NCBI GenBank assembly: GCA_025465135.1
Contig: JAODNA010000224.1
Coordinates: forward strand, 1 to 37,665
Direction of reading: 5' to 3'
Source: Frankiales bacterium
GTDB lineage: Bacteria; Actinomycetota; Actinomycetes; Mycobacteriales; SCTD01
DNA length: 37,665 bases
Each line of letters opens with the position of its first letter. Position 1 is the stretch's first letter. Below are positions 7,957 through 14,874 of the stretch, in pieces. Position numbers and translations under genes: made by a program. The notes under the pieces were generated by a model. That model did not search any database. It was not told the origin of the DNA and saw nothing but the letters and a program-made list of their open reading frames with translations.

Positions 7957-8262
7957 TCAGGCCCGCCAGCCGACCGACGGCCGCGGCTCGGTCTCGCTCG
8001 TCGCCGTCGCTCCGACCGGCACCTGCCCACCGCCCGACGACGAGATCTGCACCCCCAGCGGCATTTCGGTCCAGGTCGACTCCGACCACGACGCGCTCGT
8101 GATGCTGCCCAGCCCGCTGCCGCTGACCGCCGCCGACGCGCTCTTCAGCGCGTCGAGGACCTCACCGCGCCAGGCGGACGGCGTCGCGTCCTGCGGCAGC
8201 TCGACGTCCACCGTCAGCGACACCGTCCGGTGCGTCACCACGTCGGTCTCCTGCAACTCCAT
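7957..8262 (-). CDS. Hypothetical phage protein, 101 aa, downstream of terL
   Basis: ATG at 8262 follows a near-perfect AGGAGG ribosome site, which decides the start against a longer in-frame extension into terL. The first 55 residues (VVTHRTVSLTVDVELP, WRGEVLDALKSASAAVSGSG) look like a small alpha/beta domain; the rest is Ser/Thr/Gly-rich. Function unknown. Confidence 0.58.
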   Translation of the reverse strand: MELQETDVVTHRTVSLTVDVELPQDATPSAWRGEVLDALKSASAAVSGSGLGSITSASWSESTWTEMPLGVQISSSGGGQVPVGATATSETEPRPSVGWRA

Positions 8263-8276
8263 GCGCGCCTCCTGTG

Positions 8277-9965
8277 TCAGCGGAACGATCCGAGCCCGCC
8301 GGCGCCGATCGGCACCGCACCACCCGCGGGGGTCTCCACCGTGGCAGTGGAGGGGGACACGTCCCCGAGCCACGTGATCAGGTGCACCACCGCGTCGAGC
8401 CGGTCCGGGCTGTCGCTATCCGTCGGCTTCCACGTCATCTGCTGGTCCTCCAGCAGCGGGAACGTCCCGGCGTGCACGACCTTGCGCTGCTCGTAGCGTT
8501 GCGCGACCGGCCCGGCCCGCAGCTCCTTCCCGACCTTCGCCCGCACCGGCTGCGTCTGCGGCATCAGGTGCGGCAGGTCGACGTCGTCCAGCCCGATGAC
8601 CGGCCCGACCCGGTAGCCGACGCCGTCTCGACGGTTGCGGTCGGCCTCGGCCTTCAGCCCCTCCCAGGCCGTCGCGAACGCCCGGCGCATGAACGCCGGC
8701 GTCAGGTTCTGCTCGTACACCACCGTCGCCTCGAGCTCGACCGCGGCGACCAGCGCCGTGCGCGCCCAGCCCTCCGGTGTCATCGTGCCGGACAGGTCGT
8801 GCGTGATCATCGCGTCGCCGCTGGCCCGGTCCCGGCCGCCGCAGACGATCCCGGCCTCGTCCCCGCTGTCGTCGTCGGACGCGGACGGGTCGACCGCGAC
8901 CGTCCGGGACGTCAACCGCGCGAGGCACCCGGCGATGTCCAGCGGCTCCCCCCGCCGCTCGCTGATCCACTCCTCCCGCCACAGCCCACCCTCACGGCGG
9001 CGCGGTCGCTGCTGATGCTGCGCCCAGAACCAGCGGCCCATCAGCAGCCGGCGTTCCTCCAGCGCCGGCAGGTCGTACCGCTCCGGCCACAGCGGCTCAC
9101 CGGGGGCCCGGCCGACCGGGTCGGCGTGCCCACCGAGCCACGGGTCGCCGCACACGCAGCGGTCCGGCGCGTCCGGGTCCATCCCGTGCGCCTCGGCGAT
9201 CGACGGGATCGACAGGTACTCCCACACCCCGGGCTGCTCCTTCAGCAACCGCCCGACCGGGTCGTCGTCGTGCCAGCGGCTGTTGACGATCAGCACCGCC
9301 GCGTTCGGTTCCAGGCGGCCGAACGCGGACTGCAGGAACCGCCACGCCCGGTCCCGCATCACCTTGCTCTCGGCCTCCTCGGGCTTGCCGAGCAGGTCGT
9401 CGACCTCGAGCAGGTTCGCGCCCCGGCCGATGATCCGCGACCCCATCGAGCCGATGAAGATCCCGCCCTCGTAGCCCTGCAGCTTCCAATCGCTGACCGC
9501 GCGCACATCCCGGCGGGGGTGGTAGCGGTAGCCGCCGTCGGGGCGTTCGAGTTCGTCACGGACCCAGCGGGAGGACTGCTCGACCAGGCTTTTGCCGCCG
9601 CTGATCTGCATCACCCGGCAGTGCGGATCGCGGTTCAGCCGCCAGGCGGTGCCGACCTTCAGCAGCCGTTCGGTCTTCCCGACACGCGGTGGCAGCGCGA
9701 CGATCGCCCGGACCGCCTCGCCGGCGGCGGCGCGGATGTGGAACTGGTCGAGCAGCGCCAGGTGCGGGCGTTGCTGCTGCCCGAGCGCGACGGCCAGCGC
9801 CCCGGGCCCGGCGAGGTCGTACGTCGCGGCGGTGGCCCGGGCCTGTTCGGCGCGCATCCGCCTGCGCAGTTCGCGGGCGACCTCGACGAGCTGCTCCGGT
9901 GGCAGGGTCTGCGCGAGCTCGGACAGGCGCTGCGCGACCTGCGGCGGCAGGCCGGTGATCGTCAC
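8277..9965 (-). CDS. terL: Terminase large subunit (TerL), 562 aa
   Basis: It is the packaging motor ATPase and genome-cutting nuclease. The variant Walker A is LPPRVGKT (91-98), a candidate Walker B is LLEVDDLL (185-192), and IVNSRWHDDDPVGRLL (226-241) is typical of this family. The C-terminal nuclease region starts at TVAVDPSASDDDSGDE (355-370) with several acidic residues, and SPDRLDAVVHLITWL near the end supplies another conserved Asp. Length fits full TerL proteins (450-600 aa). The N-terminal 50 residues are a helical extension. It lies downstream of a TerS-like gene, separated by one unknown gene. A second, truncated TerL-like ATPase lies upstream at 11.0-11.6 kb. Confidence 0.92.
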   Translation of the reverse strand: MTITGLPPQVAQRLSELAQTLPPEQLVEVARELRRRMRAEQARATAATYDLAGPGALAVALGQQQRPHLALLDQFHIRAAAGEAVRAIVALPPRVGKTERLLKVGTAWRLNRDPHCRVMQISGGKSLVEQSSRWVRDELERPDGGYRYHPRRDVRAVSDWKLQGYEGGIFIGSMGSRIIGRGANLLEVDDLLGKPEEAESKVMRDRAWRFLQSAFGRLEPNAAVLIVNSRWHDDDPVGRLLKEQPGVWEYLSIPSIAEAHGMDPDAPDRCVCGDPWLGGHADPVGRAPGEPLWPERYDLPALEERRLLMGRWFWAQHQQRPRRREGGLWREEWISERRGEPLDIAGCLARLTSRTVAVDPSASDDDSGDEAGIVCGGRDRASGDAMITHDLSGTMTPEGWARTALVAAVELEATVVYEQNLTPAFMRRAFATAWEGLKAEADRNRRDGVGYRVGPVIGLDDVDLPHLMPQTQPVRAKVGKELRAGPVAQRYEQRKVVHAGTFPLLEDQQMTWKPTDSDSPDRLDAVVHLITWLGDVSPSTATVETPAGGAVPIGAGGLGSFR

Positions 9966-9975
9966 GTCGCGGCGG

Positions 9976-10509
9976 TCAGCCGGTCCGCGACAGCGACTGC
10001 GGCTGCGTGCCTACGCCCATCGCGGCGCGCTTGGTCGTCACGCGCTGCACGACCTGCGTGTCCGAGCCGTAGATCCGGCCGTTCGGGCTGACCCACCGGC
10101 CGTCAGGCAGCGGCTTCCACGCCAGCGGGTCGTGGGTCGTCGCGGTCTGCCGCCCGCCGGTCGAGGTGGTCGGGACGACGGAGCAGGCGAGCTGGCTGAT
10201 CGCGGCGGTCCGCTCGTCGAGGTCGGCGGGCAGCACGGTCGAGGTGCGGGCGGCTTCGGCGGCGGCCTCGTCGTGCAGGGTCAGGTCGTAGGGCTGGCCG
10301 TGTTCGGCGGCGTACGCGGCGACGGCCGCTTCGGCCCAGCCCTCCCGCATCGCCTGCGCGAGGTCCTGCACGGACCGGGCGGTGCGGGTCCAGCCGGGAG
10401 CGCGGGGGCAGGTGACGCGCACCCCACCGCCGGTGGTCCGTTCGATGGTCAGCGGTGCGTCCAGGCCCAGCCCGAAGCTCGTGCCGCCGATGGGGACGTG
10501 TCCACTCAC
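9976..10509 (-). CDS. Hypothetical protein between TerS-like gene and terL, 177 aa
   Basis: GTG at 10509 follows AGGAGG at good spacing. Residues 1-45 read SGHVPIGGTSFGLGLDAPL then a beta hairpin; about 57-75 is a helix (SVQDLAQAMREGWAEAAVAA); the C-terminal part has WKPLPDGRWVSPNGRIYGSD, a short beta motif. No catalytic motif. It sits immediately before terL with ten bases between the stop and the terL start. No known family recognised. Confidence 0.6.
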   Translation of the reverse strand: MSGHVPIGGTSFGLGLDAPLTIERTTGGGVRVTCPRAPGWTRTARSVQDLAQAMREGWAEAAVAAYAAEHGQPYDLTLHDEAAAEAARTSTVLPADLDERTAAISQLACSVVPTTSTGGRQTATTHDPLAWKPLPDGRWVSPNGRIYGSDTQVVQRVTTKRAAMGVGTQPQSLSRTG

Positions 10510-10578
10510 GCTCGTTGCCTCCTGACGTGTCTGCGCGCCTACGCGCAGTACACGGGGCAGGGGGGACACGGCGGCGGG

Positions 10579-11061
10579 TCAGGCAGGCGGCTCGTCGGGG
10601 ATGTCGGCGCTGTCGGCGGGGCCGTCGCTGTCGGTGAGCGCGCCGGGGTCGGCCTGCAGCAGCCGCCACAGCTCGTCGACGGCCTGCTCCACCTGCGCCG
10701 ACGCCTCCCCGCTGGACACCTCGACGTACTGCCGGGCGCTGAGCCCGGCGCGGTCCAGCACGTCGGCCATCGCCCGCTGCCGCACCGCCGGCGGGACGGT
10801 CGTGTCGGTCGCGAGCTTCACCATCTGCCCGGCCATCAGGTCGGCGGCCTCGAGCAGCCGGAGCCGCGCGGCCTGCCGGACCTGCGGGGCGGACGCGCCG
10901 TGCCGCACGCACACCGCCGCGCCGCGCACCCGGTACTGCTGGCAGGCCTTGCCGCTGCTGTCGGAGCGGTGGCCCTTGCAGCGGCCGGGCTTGTGCCCGC
11001 CGGCGCAGCCCGGCATCGTGCACAGGCCGGTGTCAGGGTCGACGGTCCAGTTCCCTCGCAC
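10579..11061 (-). CDS. Terminase small subunit-like protein, 160 aa
   Basis: GTG at 11061 lies inside the end of the truncated TerL frame (28-base overlap). The N-terminus carries several Cys/His (CTMPGCAGGHKPGRCKGH, then CQQYRVRGAAVCVRHG), a possible zinc-binding segment. It is followed by long helices (VRQAARLRLLEAADLMAGQM, then QRAMADVLDRAGLSARQYVE) and an acidic C-terminal tail. This arrangement resembles small terminase proteins of actinobacteriophages, which recognise the packaging site. Position upstream of terL supports the call; a general DNA-binding protein is the alternative. Confidence 0.6.
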   Translation of the reverse strand: MRGNWTVDPDTGLCTMPGCAGGHKPGRCKGHRSDSSGKACQQYRVRGAAVCVRHGASAPQVRQAARLRLLEAADLMAGQMVKLATDTTVPPAVRQRAMADVLDRAGLSARQYVEVSSGEASAQVEQAVDELWRLLQADPGALTDSDGPADSADIPDEPPA

Positions 11062-11593
11062 GGGCTGGACGGTACGAGCGGCGGGGGACCGGTTGCCCGT
11101 CGAGGTCCCAGGCCCGTGCGGACCGGCGGTCGCGGGCGGTCGCGAGGTTGAGCTCCGGGTGCGTCTCGATGGTGTTGCGCACCCAGCGCGTGTGTTCGCG
11201 GGCCAGGTCGAGCTCGGCGGAGGCGACGACGATCCGGTCCTCCGGGCGGCGGGTCAGGCGGTGCAGGCTGCCCCATCGGGCGCGGCTGCTCTTGCCGTGC
11301 TGCGGCGGCATCGTGATGAGGAGCCGGTCGATCTCGTGCCGGTCGAGCGCGACGTACGCCTCGTCGACGAGCTGCAGATGCCGGGGGTGGAGCTCGATCC
11401 CGCCGGTGACGAGCTCGGCGATCGCGCCGGGGCTGTCCGGGACGGGAGGGCGGGCGTCTTCCTGCTCAAGGTCGGCCTGCAGGATCCGCAGGTACAGGTC
11501 CTGCTCGTCCGGGGTGAGGAGCAGGAACTCCTCGTCGGTGAGCCACGGCAGGCCGCCGACGGTCTGTGCCGGGGCGAGCGGCTGGGCTGTCAC
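11033..11593 (-). pseudogene. Truncated second terminase large subunit ATPase, 186 aa
   Basis: The frame has a TerL-type N-terminus: PWLTDEEFLLLTPDEQDLYL (about 20-39), RHLQLVDEAYVALDRHEIDR, then a canonical Walker A RLLITMPPQHGKSS (around 106-119), ASAELDLAREHTRWVRNTIE and SARAWDLDGQP. It stops there, before any Walker B or nuclease domain. The last roughly 17 residues are out of family and coincide with the start of the TerS-like gene. Complete TerL proteins are about three times as long. The full TerL at 8277-9965 has its own ATPase, so this is most simply a remnant of a displaced terminase. It could still be expressed, since the frame is intact from GTG 11593. No strong ribosome site is seen. 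Confidence 0.7.
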
Positions 11594-11893
11594 GGGTTCA
11601 GTGTGACGGGGGACGGCGCTGCGGGGCGGCCTGTCGTCCTCCCGGCGCGTCACCGGGGTGCTCGGGGCTGCTGCGGATGCCCGCCCGCGCGGTCGCAGTG
11701 GCCGGGGCATCGGGCGGATTGCAGCTGCAGCCAGCTGGCGTCAAGGGCCACAAGTACCTGTTCTTCGGCAACGGCAGGGAGCTCTGTTCCCGCAGGTCAG
11801 AGGCCCTTTCCGGGCTGCCGCAGGTCGAGAAGTGTTCAGTTCTGGGGCGAGCGGATGTTCCCCTTGACGCAGTCGCTTCTCGGATCTCCGGAC
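11594..11893. other. Non-coding stretch upstream of the terminase genes
   Basis: About 300 bases with no convincing gene on either strand; open frames here have poor composition. The region between 11740 and 11880 is noticeably less GC-rich than its surroundings. On the - strand it holds two copies of GACCTGCGG 28 bases apart (11790-11798 and 11818-11826), the first within TGACCTGCGG and flanked by CTCTG/CAGAG arms. Such a location, just before terminase genes, is where phage packaging (cos/pac) sites and late promoters are often found. That role is inference. Confidence 0.4.
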
Positions 11894-12025
11894 CTAGATG
11901 CCGATGAAGTACAGGACGGCGCCGCCGGCGTCGTCGTAGGAGCAGAACCCCCGGCTCGCGCCGCGCTCAGCTTGGCGGCGGTGGGCGGCGCGGCCGGGGA
12001 CCTCGAAGGGATCACCCGTGTTCAC
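11894..12025 (-). CDS. Small hypothetical protein, 43 aa
   Basis: GTG at 12025 after a GGGGGT stretch; TAG stop at 11894-11896. The product starts with V/M, NTGDPFEVPGRAAHRRQAER and ends CSYDDAGGAVLYFIGI, a balanced, plausible small protein with good third-position GC. It overlaps the 5' end of the + strand frame at 12018 by eight bases, so the two may not both be real. Family unknown. Confidence 0.4.
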   Translation of the reverse strand: MNTGDPFEVPGRAAHRRQAERGASRGFCSYDDAGGAVLYFIGI

Positions 12026-12281
12026 GAACGACCCCCGCAAGACCTACAGCATGCGCGCTGCAGGACGTCGCGTCACCAGCGCCATCGGCATCGCCGTCGG
12101 GCGGCTGAAGCCCGAGCAGCTCCGGCGGTGGCTCCTCACCCTCCGGCCGCTGCTGCTCCTCATCGCCGACCAGGCGGAGGGCAGCGACGTCGGCGCCGTC
12201 GCGCACGTCGCGGCGTACGTCGTCGACGCGCTCGTCAGCGTCCTGCCGACGGCCCGGTCCCGGCCGCCGAGCCGGCGTTGA
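12018..12281 (+). CDS. Hypothetical small protein on the + strand, 87 aa
   Basis: GTG at 12018 follows GAAGGG at normal distance. The product is basic at the start (FTNDPRKTYSMRAAGRR), has a helical hydrophobic middle (LRRWLLTLRPLLLLIADQ) and a second helix (VAAYVVDALVSVLPTA). It converges on the 76-residue gene at 12295. It is one of only three apparent + strand genes inside the leftward operons. Function unknown; it could also be the non-coding strand of a gap. Confidence 0.42.
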   Translation: MFTNDPRKTYSMRAAGRRVTSAIGIAVGRLKPEQLRRWLLTLRPLLLLIADQAEGSDVGAVAHVAAYVVDALVSVLPTARSRPPSRR

Positions 12282-12294
12282 CCGGACGGGCGGC

Positions 12295-12525
12295 CTACCG
12301 CTTGTGGCGCTGCCGTCGTCCCGCCAAGCCGGTGCCGCGCCGGGCCTTCCGGATCCGGTCGCGGAGGGACTGCTGGGAGTGCCCGACGTGCCAGAAGCCG
12401 CAGCGGCACAGGTAGGCGACGACGTCGGGGCTCGCGTGGCGGTGGCGGATCAGGGCCGTCCGGTGGGCGAGCGCGGCCTTCTCAGTGGCGTGCGCTTGCT
12501 TCTCCGGGTGGGGACATGCCGCCAT
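12295..12525 (-). CDS. Small Cys/His protein, possible zinc ribbon, 76 aa
   Basis: ATG at 12525. The pattern CPHPEKQAHATEKAALAHR ... AYLCRCGFWHVGHS is like the small actinobacteriophage proteins of the form K-AY-T-A-A-A ... PY-C..CG.WH, which have a single zinc-ribbon-like knuckle. The C-terminal tail is very basic (RKARRGTGLAGRRQRHKR). It lies a few bases upstream (in sequence) of the + strand gene end, in the junction before the terminase genes. Role unknown; nucleic-acid binding likely from charge and metal knuckle. Confidence 0.62.
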   Translation of the reverse strand: MAACPHPEKQAHATEKAALAHRTALIRHRHASPDVVAYLCRCGFWHVGHSQQSLRDRIRKARRGTGLAGRRQRHKR

Positions 12526-12530
12526 CGGTG

Positions 12531-12920
12531 TCAGCGAGGGGCGCGGAGCGCGGCGAGGAAGTCCTCCCGGTGCTTCTCCTCCTGGTCGACCTGCTGCTGC
12601 ACGAGCAGGACGGCGTCCGCGGCGAGTTCGTCGATGGTGTCCCGCAGGAGGACCGGGTCGACGACCTGCATGAGGTTGCGGCCGACGAGCTCGAGCGCGC
12701 CGAAGGTGAACTTGGTGCCCGCGCTGCTCTGGTCGACCCGGCTACCTGAATGCCGGGTGATCGCGACGACCCAGCCCTGGCCGTCGAGCCAGTCGTCGAG
12801 GCGCGCGATGAAGTTCTGCAGGGGCCGGTCCTGGAGGCGGTGCTCGACGTACAGCACGGTGCCCTCAGGGCGCCAGCCGAGCGTCGACCGGGACCACTCG
12901 ATGTGCGGGGCGGGCGTCAC
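12531..12920 (-). CDS. Hypothetical phage protein, 129 aa
   Basis: GTG at 12920 follows AGGAGG eight bases upstream, which fixes the start despite a long open extension. The product has a compact beta-rich first half (STLGWRPEGTVLYVEHRLQD, FIARLDDWLDGQGWVVAITR) and a helical, acidic second half with VLLRDTIDELAADAVLLVQQ and QVDQEEKHREDFLAALRA, a possible coiled coil. Not recognised. It follows a cluster of small unknown genes. Confidence 0.6.
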   Translation of the reverse strand: MTPAPHIEWSRSTLGWRPEGTVLYVEHRLQDRPLQNFIARLDDWLDGQGWVVAITRHSGSRVDQSSAGTKFTFGALELVGRNLMQVVDPVLLRDTIDELAADAVLLVQQQVDQEEKHREDFLAALRAPR

Positions 12921-12997
12921 GTGTTCCTCCTGCGGGCTCGGGTGTTGAGCCGAGCGTGCCAGGAGGGTCCGACAGAAGCAGCCGGCCCGGTGTCCGG

Positions 12998-13306
12998 TCA
13001 GCCGGCGTCGACCGACGCCCAGCCGTCCGGGGTCTTCGGGCACGGCGGCACCCCACCGACCTCGACGTCGGGGAAGGTGTCGGCGAGCGCCGGGGCGTCC
13101 TTCGGCGCGTCGACCGCGACCAGCGGCCGGATCCGCATGAGCTGGCCGGTGGGGGTGCGCCACTGCCGGACCTCGTACACCCGTCCGTCGTGCTTGAGCC
13201 AGTCGTTGGTCTCTTCGAGCAGGCAGTGCCTGCAGCGGGCGGTGAACCGGCCGTCCGGGTCGCGGGTGCTCAGCGACGGGTCCCAGCTGTGGTTGCTGCG
13301 CGGCAT
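12998..13306 (-). CDS. Hypothetical protein with possible zinc-binding Cys pair, 102 aa
   Basis: ATG at 13306. Residues 1-45 include SWDPSLSTRDPDGRFTARCR with CRHC at about 25-28, followed by a beta region (YEVRQWRTPTGQLMRIRPLV) and a Pro-rich end with one further Cys (GVPPCPKTPDGWASVDAG). The small-domain layout with a CxxC pair is common among phage accessory proteins. Function unknown. Confidence 0.55.
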   Translation of the reverse strand: MPRSNHSWDPSLSTRDPDGRFTARCRHCLLEETNDWLKHDGRVYEVRQWRTPTGQLMRIRPLVAVDAPKDAPALADTFPDVEVGGVPPCPKTPDGWASVDAG

Positions 13307-13624
13307 GGCGCCGATCCTGCCTGGTCAGGGCGCCGCGAACGACGAGGCTCAGCCGCGGTACTCCCGGTCTCGGTGGGTTGCCGCTCGACGAGGCGCTGCA
13401 AGGCGACCTCGAAGTCGACGGCGAACTCGGCTGGGGCGTCCCGCAGGTCGATGACGCACGGCCGGGCGAGGCATCTGCGGTGCCGCCAGCGCCAGTGCCG
13501 GTCGTCGAGGCGCCAGCAGTACGGGCGGAGCCAGTAGCCGACCGCCGGCCCGACCCAGCGCGGGGTGCAGGTGCCAACGGGCGGCGGCGGCGAGCAGCCC
13601 GCATGCGAGGCGGGCGCGGATCAT
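13270..13624 (-). pseudogene. Frameshifted hypothetical gene
   Basis: From ATG 13624 the frame gives MIRARLACGLLAAAARWHLH, then degenerates into Arg/Pro-rich shadow sequence ending at 13349. In a neighbouring frame, starting near 13565, a convincing sequence continues: WVGPAVGYWLRPYCWRLDDR, HWRWRHRRCLARPCVIDLRD and EFAVDFEVALQRLVERQPTE, with strong third-position GC, ending in TGA at 13270-13272 inside the next gene. The second frame has no ATG/GTG start of its own. The simplest reading is a one-base frameshift in the GC-rich run near 13560-13585, either a true mutation or a sequencing error. Cys/His/Trp-rich; family unknown. Confidence 0.5.
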
Positions 13625-13646
13625 CGGGATCGCCTGCGCTCGGGGG

Positions 13647-14129
13647 TCACAGCGCGGACTGACCCTTCATGCGCGCCAGGGCGGTGACCCCACCAAGGTG
13701 CGCGGAGCCGTGCGCAAGGCATGCCAGGGCCGGCGGGGCGGGGCGCGACGGCTGCAGCCATCCGCCGTCGTGGCCTACCTGCGCTTCGCCAGCGTCTACC
13801 GGGCCTTCGAGTCGCTGGCCGACTTCTAGGCCGAGATCACCTCCTCCGAAGGGACCATCCGCATGAAGCCCGCTGTCTGCACCTGCACCGCACTCACGCT
13901 GCTCATCGTCACCGCTGTGACCGTCCCCGACGCGCACCGGCTCGACATCGCGCTGTTCGTCGTGCTCGAACTTGTCCGCGAACTGCTCGACCGGAACGAC
14001 GAGTGAGGCAGGCGTGCTGGTCACCCATCTGGTGAGGGAGACGATCGCCTGCGTGGTGGCGGTGACCTCAGCGTGCAGGACGGCGGCGCGGCGCTGCAGG
14101 TCATCCCCGCCGGCGACGTGGCCCTTCAC
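13647..14129 (-). CDS. Chimeric open frame: plausible 5' part, 3' part antisense to inserted DNA (160 aa)
   Basis: GTG at 14129 overlaps the DUF1643 stop (GTGA), the rule in this operon. The first 40 or so residues (KGHVAGGDDLQRRAAVLHAE, VTATTQAIVSLTRWVTST) look like a real small phage protein. From about 14005 leftwards the frame runs antisense to a + strand gene and an nrdR fragment, and the sequence becomes Gly/Asp-rich and featureless. I infer that an insertion has cut the original gene and that the frame is open by chance across it. A genuine 160-residue protein is less likely. Confidence 0.35.
   Translation of the reverse strand: MKGHVAGGDDLQRRAAVLHAEVTATTQAIVSLTRWVTSTPASLVVPVEQFADKFEHDEQRDVEPVRVGDGHSGDDEQRECGAGADSGLHADGPFGGGDLGLEVGQRLEGPVDAGEAQVGHDGGWLQPSRPAPPALACLAHGSAHLGGVTALARMKGQSAL
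13686..13841 (+). pseudogene. nrdR: Degraded fragment of bacterial nrdR (ribonucleotide reductase repressor)
   Basis: In one + frame the sequence reads DPTKVRGAVRKACQGR (13686-13733), then after about 12 unrelated residues VAYLRFASVYRAFESLADF (13770-13826), TAG, and AEIT. Known actinobacterial NrdR proteins contain F-S-R-E-K-V..GVR.ACQGR and, about 45 residues later, DEVAYLRFASVYR-F-S--DF--EI. Both blocks match in order and frame, with the DNA between them shortened by about 100 bases and a Glu codon replaced by TAG. The N-terminal zinc ribbon and most of the ATP cone are missing, so it cannot be a working repressor. It is read against the surrounding operon. How it came here (imprecise excision, transduction) is inference. 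Confidence 0.72.
13863..14006 (+). CDS. Tiny membrane protein on the + strand, 47 aa
   Basis: ATG at 13863 follows GAAGGGACC. The product begins with MKPAVCTCTALTLLIVTAVT (one transmembrane helix or uncleaved signal), then a second hydrophobic helix DIALFVVLELVRELL and an acidic tail DRNDE. About 85% of codons end in G or C, better than the opposing frame. It lies directly behind the nrdR fragment and might have arrived with it. Function unknown. Confidence 0.48.
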   Translation: MKPAVCTCTALTLLIVTAVTVPDAHRLDIALFVVLELVRELLDRNDE

Positions 14130-14644
14130 CGCGCTGCCGGGCGTAGCGGGACGAGCGGCTGGTCGCCGCGGACGAACAGCGGGTGCCGCGGGTGCCCGGC
14201 CTTCGTCGTGCCGAGACAGAGCCAGTCCACGTTCGGGACGAGGTCGAGGACCTGCGCGGACCGCTCCGAGCTGGCGTGCACCCCCCAGGCCGCGACGACC
14301 GGGTAGCTCATGTGCCGGGCCTCGTTCAGCACGGCGGTCAGCACCCCGTCGTTCCGCGGCCCGATCGGGTCCTCGCAGCTGCGAAGGGCCTTCGGTCTGG
14401 TGGCGCGGTAGGCGTACAGGTTCACCACGCCGAAGCCGCCCATGCCCTCGCGGCGGGCGAAGCCGGCGCACCGCCGGATGGTGGGGTCGTCGAGGTCGGC
14501 GTCGGCGGTGCTGGGGTTGAGCATCACGAACACCATCAGCGGACGGTCGGCCCACAGCCGGGACAGCGAGTACCGGTAGCGGCCGCAGGGGCTGATGTTC
14601 GCGGCCTTCTGGACGGTCGCGCCGCCCGCGACCTGCCTCTTCAC
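14126..14644 (-). CDS. DUF1643 family protein, 172 aa
   Basis: GTG at 14644 overlaps the preceding stop (GTGA); an in-frame GTG at 14653 would add three residues. The DUF1643 signature is clear: YRYSLSRLW near the start, VFVMLNPSTADADLDDPTIR (the defining motif), RRCAGFARREGMGGFGVVNL, YAYRATRPKAL, then VVAAWGVHASSERSAQVL. The family is widespread in phages and mobile elements, usually near restriction or DNA-related genes; its biochemical role is not established. No membrane segment. Confidence 0.85.
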   Translation of the reverse strand: MKRQVAGGATVQKAANISPCGRYRYSLSRLWADRPLMVFVMLNPSTADADLDDPTIRRCAGFARREGMGGFGVVNLYAYRATRPKALRSCEDPIGPRNDGVLTAVLNEARHMSYPVVAAWGVHASSERSAQVLDLVPNVDWLCLGTTKAGHPRHPLFVRGDQPLVPLRPAAR

Positions 14645-14874
14645 GACCGGCACCTGGCGGGTGCGCTCTCAGCGACGTAGAGCGGATCGGCTGCTCGCCA
14701 CGGTGCTCCGCGCTGGTCGCGGGTCGGGTCGGCGGGGAGCGTCCCGTAGAACGGCGCGAGGGCGTCGGCGAGGGCGCACAGGCTGGGGTGCTCAAGGCAC
14801 CAGATGCGCGCGGCCTCGACGGCGTGCGGCGACTCCAGCAGCGCCCGCTCCGGCGAGAGAATCCGCCGCGTCAC
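14641..14874 (-). CDS. Hypothetical protein, 77 aa
   Basis: GTG at 14874 in a four-base overlap. A helical core (SPHAVEAARIWCLEHPSLCA, then LADALAPFYGTLPADPTRDQ) with two Cys. No family recognised. Part of a run of very short genes with coupled starts. Confidence 0.5.
   Translation of the reverse strand: MTRRILSPERALLESPHAVEAARIWCLEHPSLCALADALAPFYGTLPADPTRDQRGAPWRAADPLYVAESAPARCRS

Noticed and set aside
8274-10091. 605-codon + strand open frame opposite terL
   Set aside because: Composition (Arg/Val/Pro/His-rich, no motifs) is typical of antisense shadow; TerL motifs on the other strand decide.
12531-13604. 357-codon - strand frame covering several small genes
   Set aside because: Only the last 129 codons after an AGGAGG site look coding; the rest is low-complexity shadow sequence over other genes in another frame.
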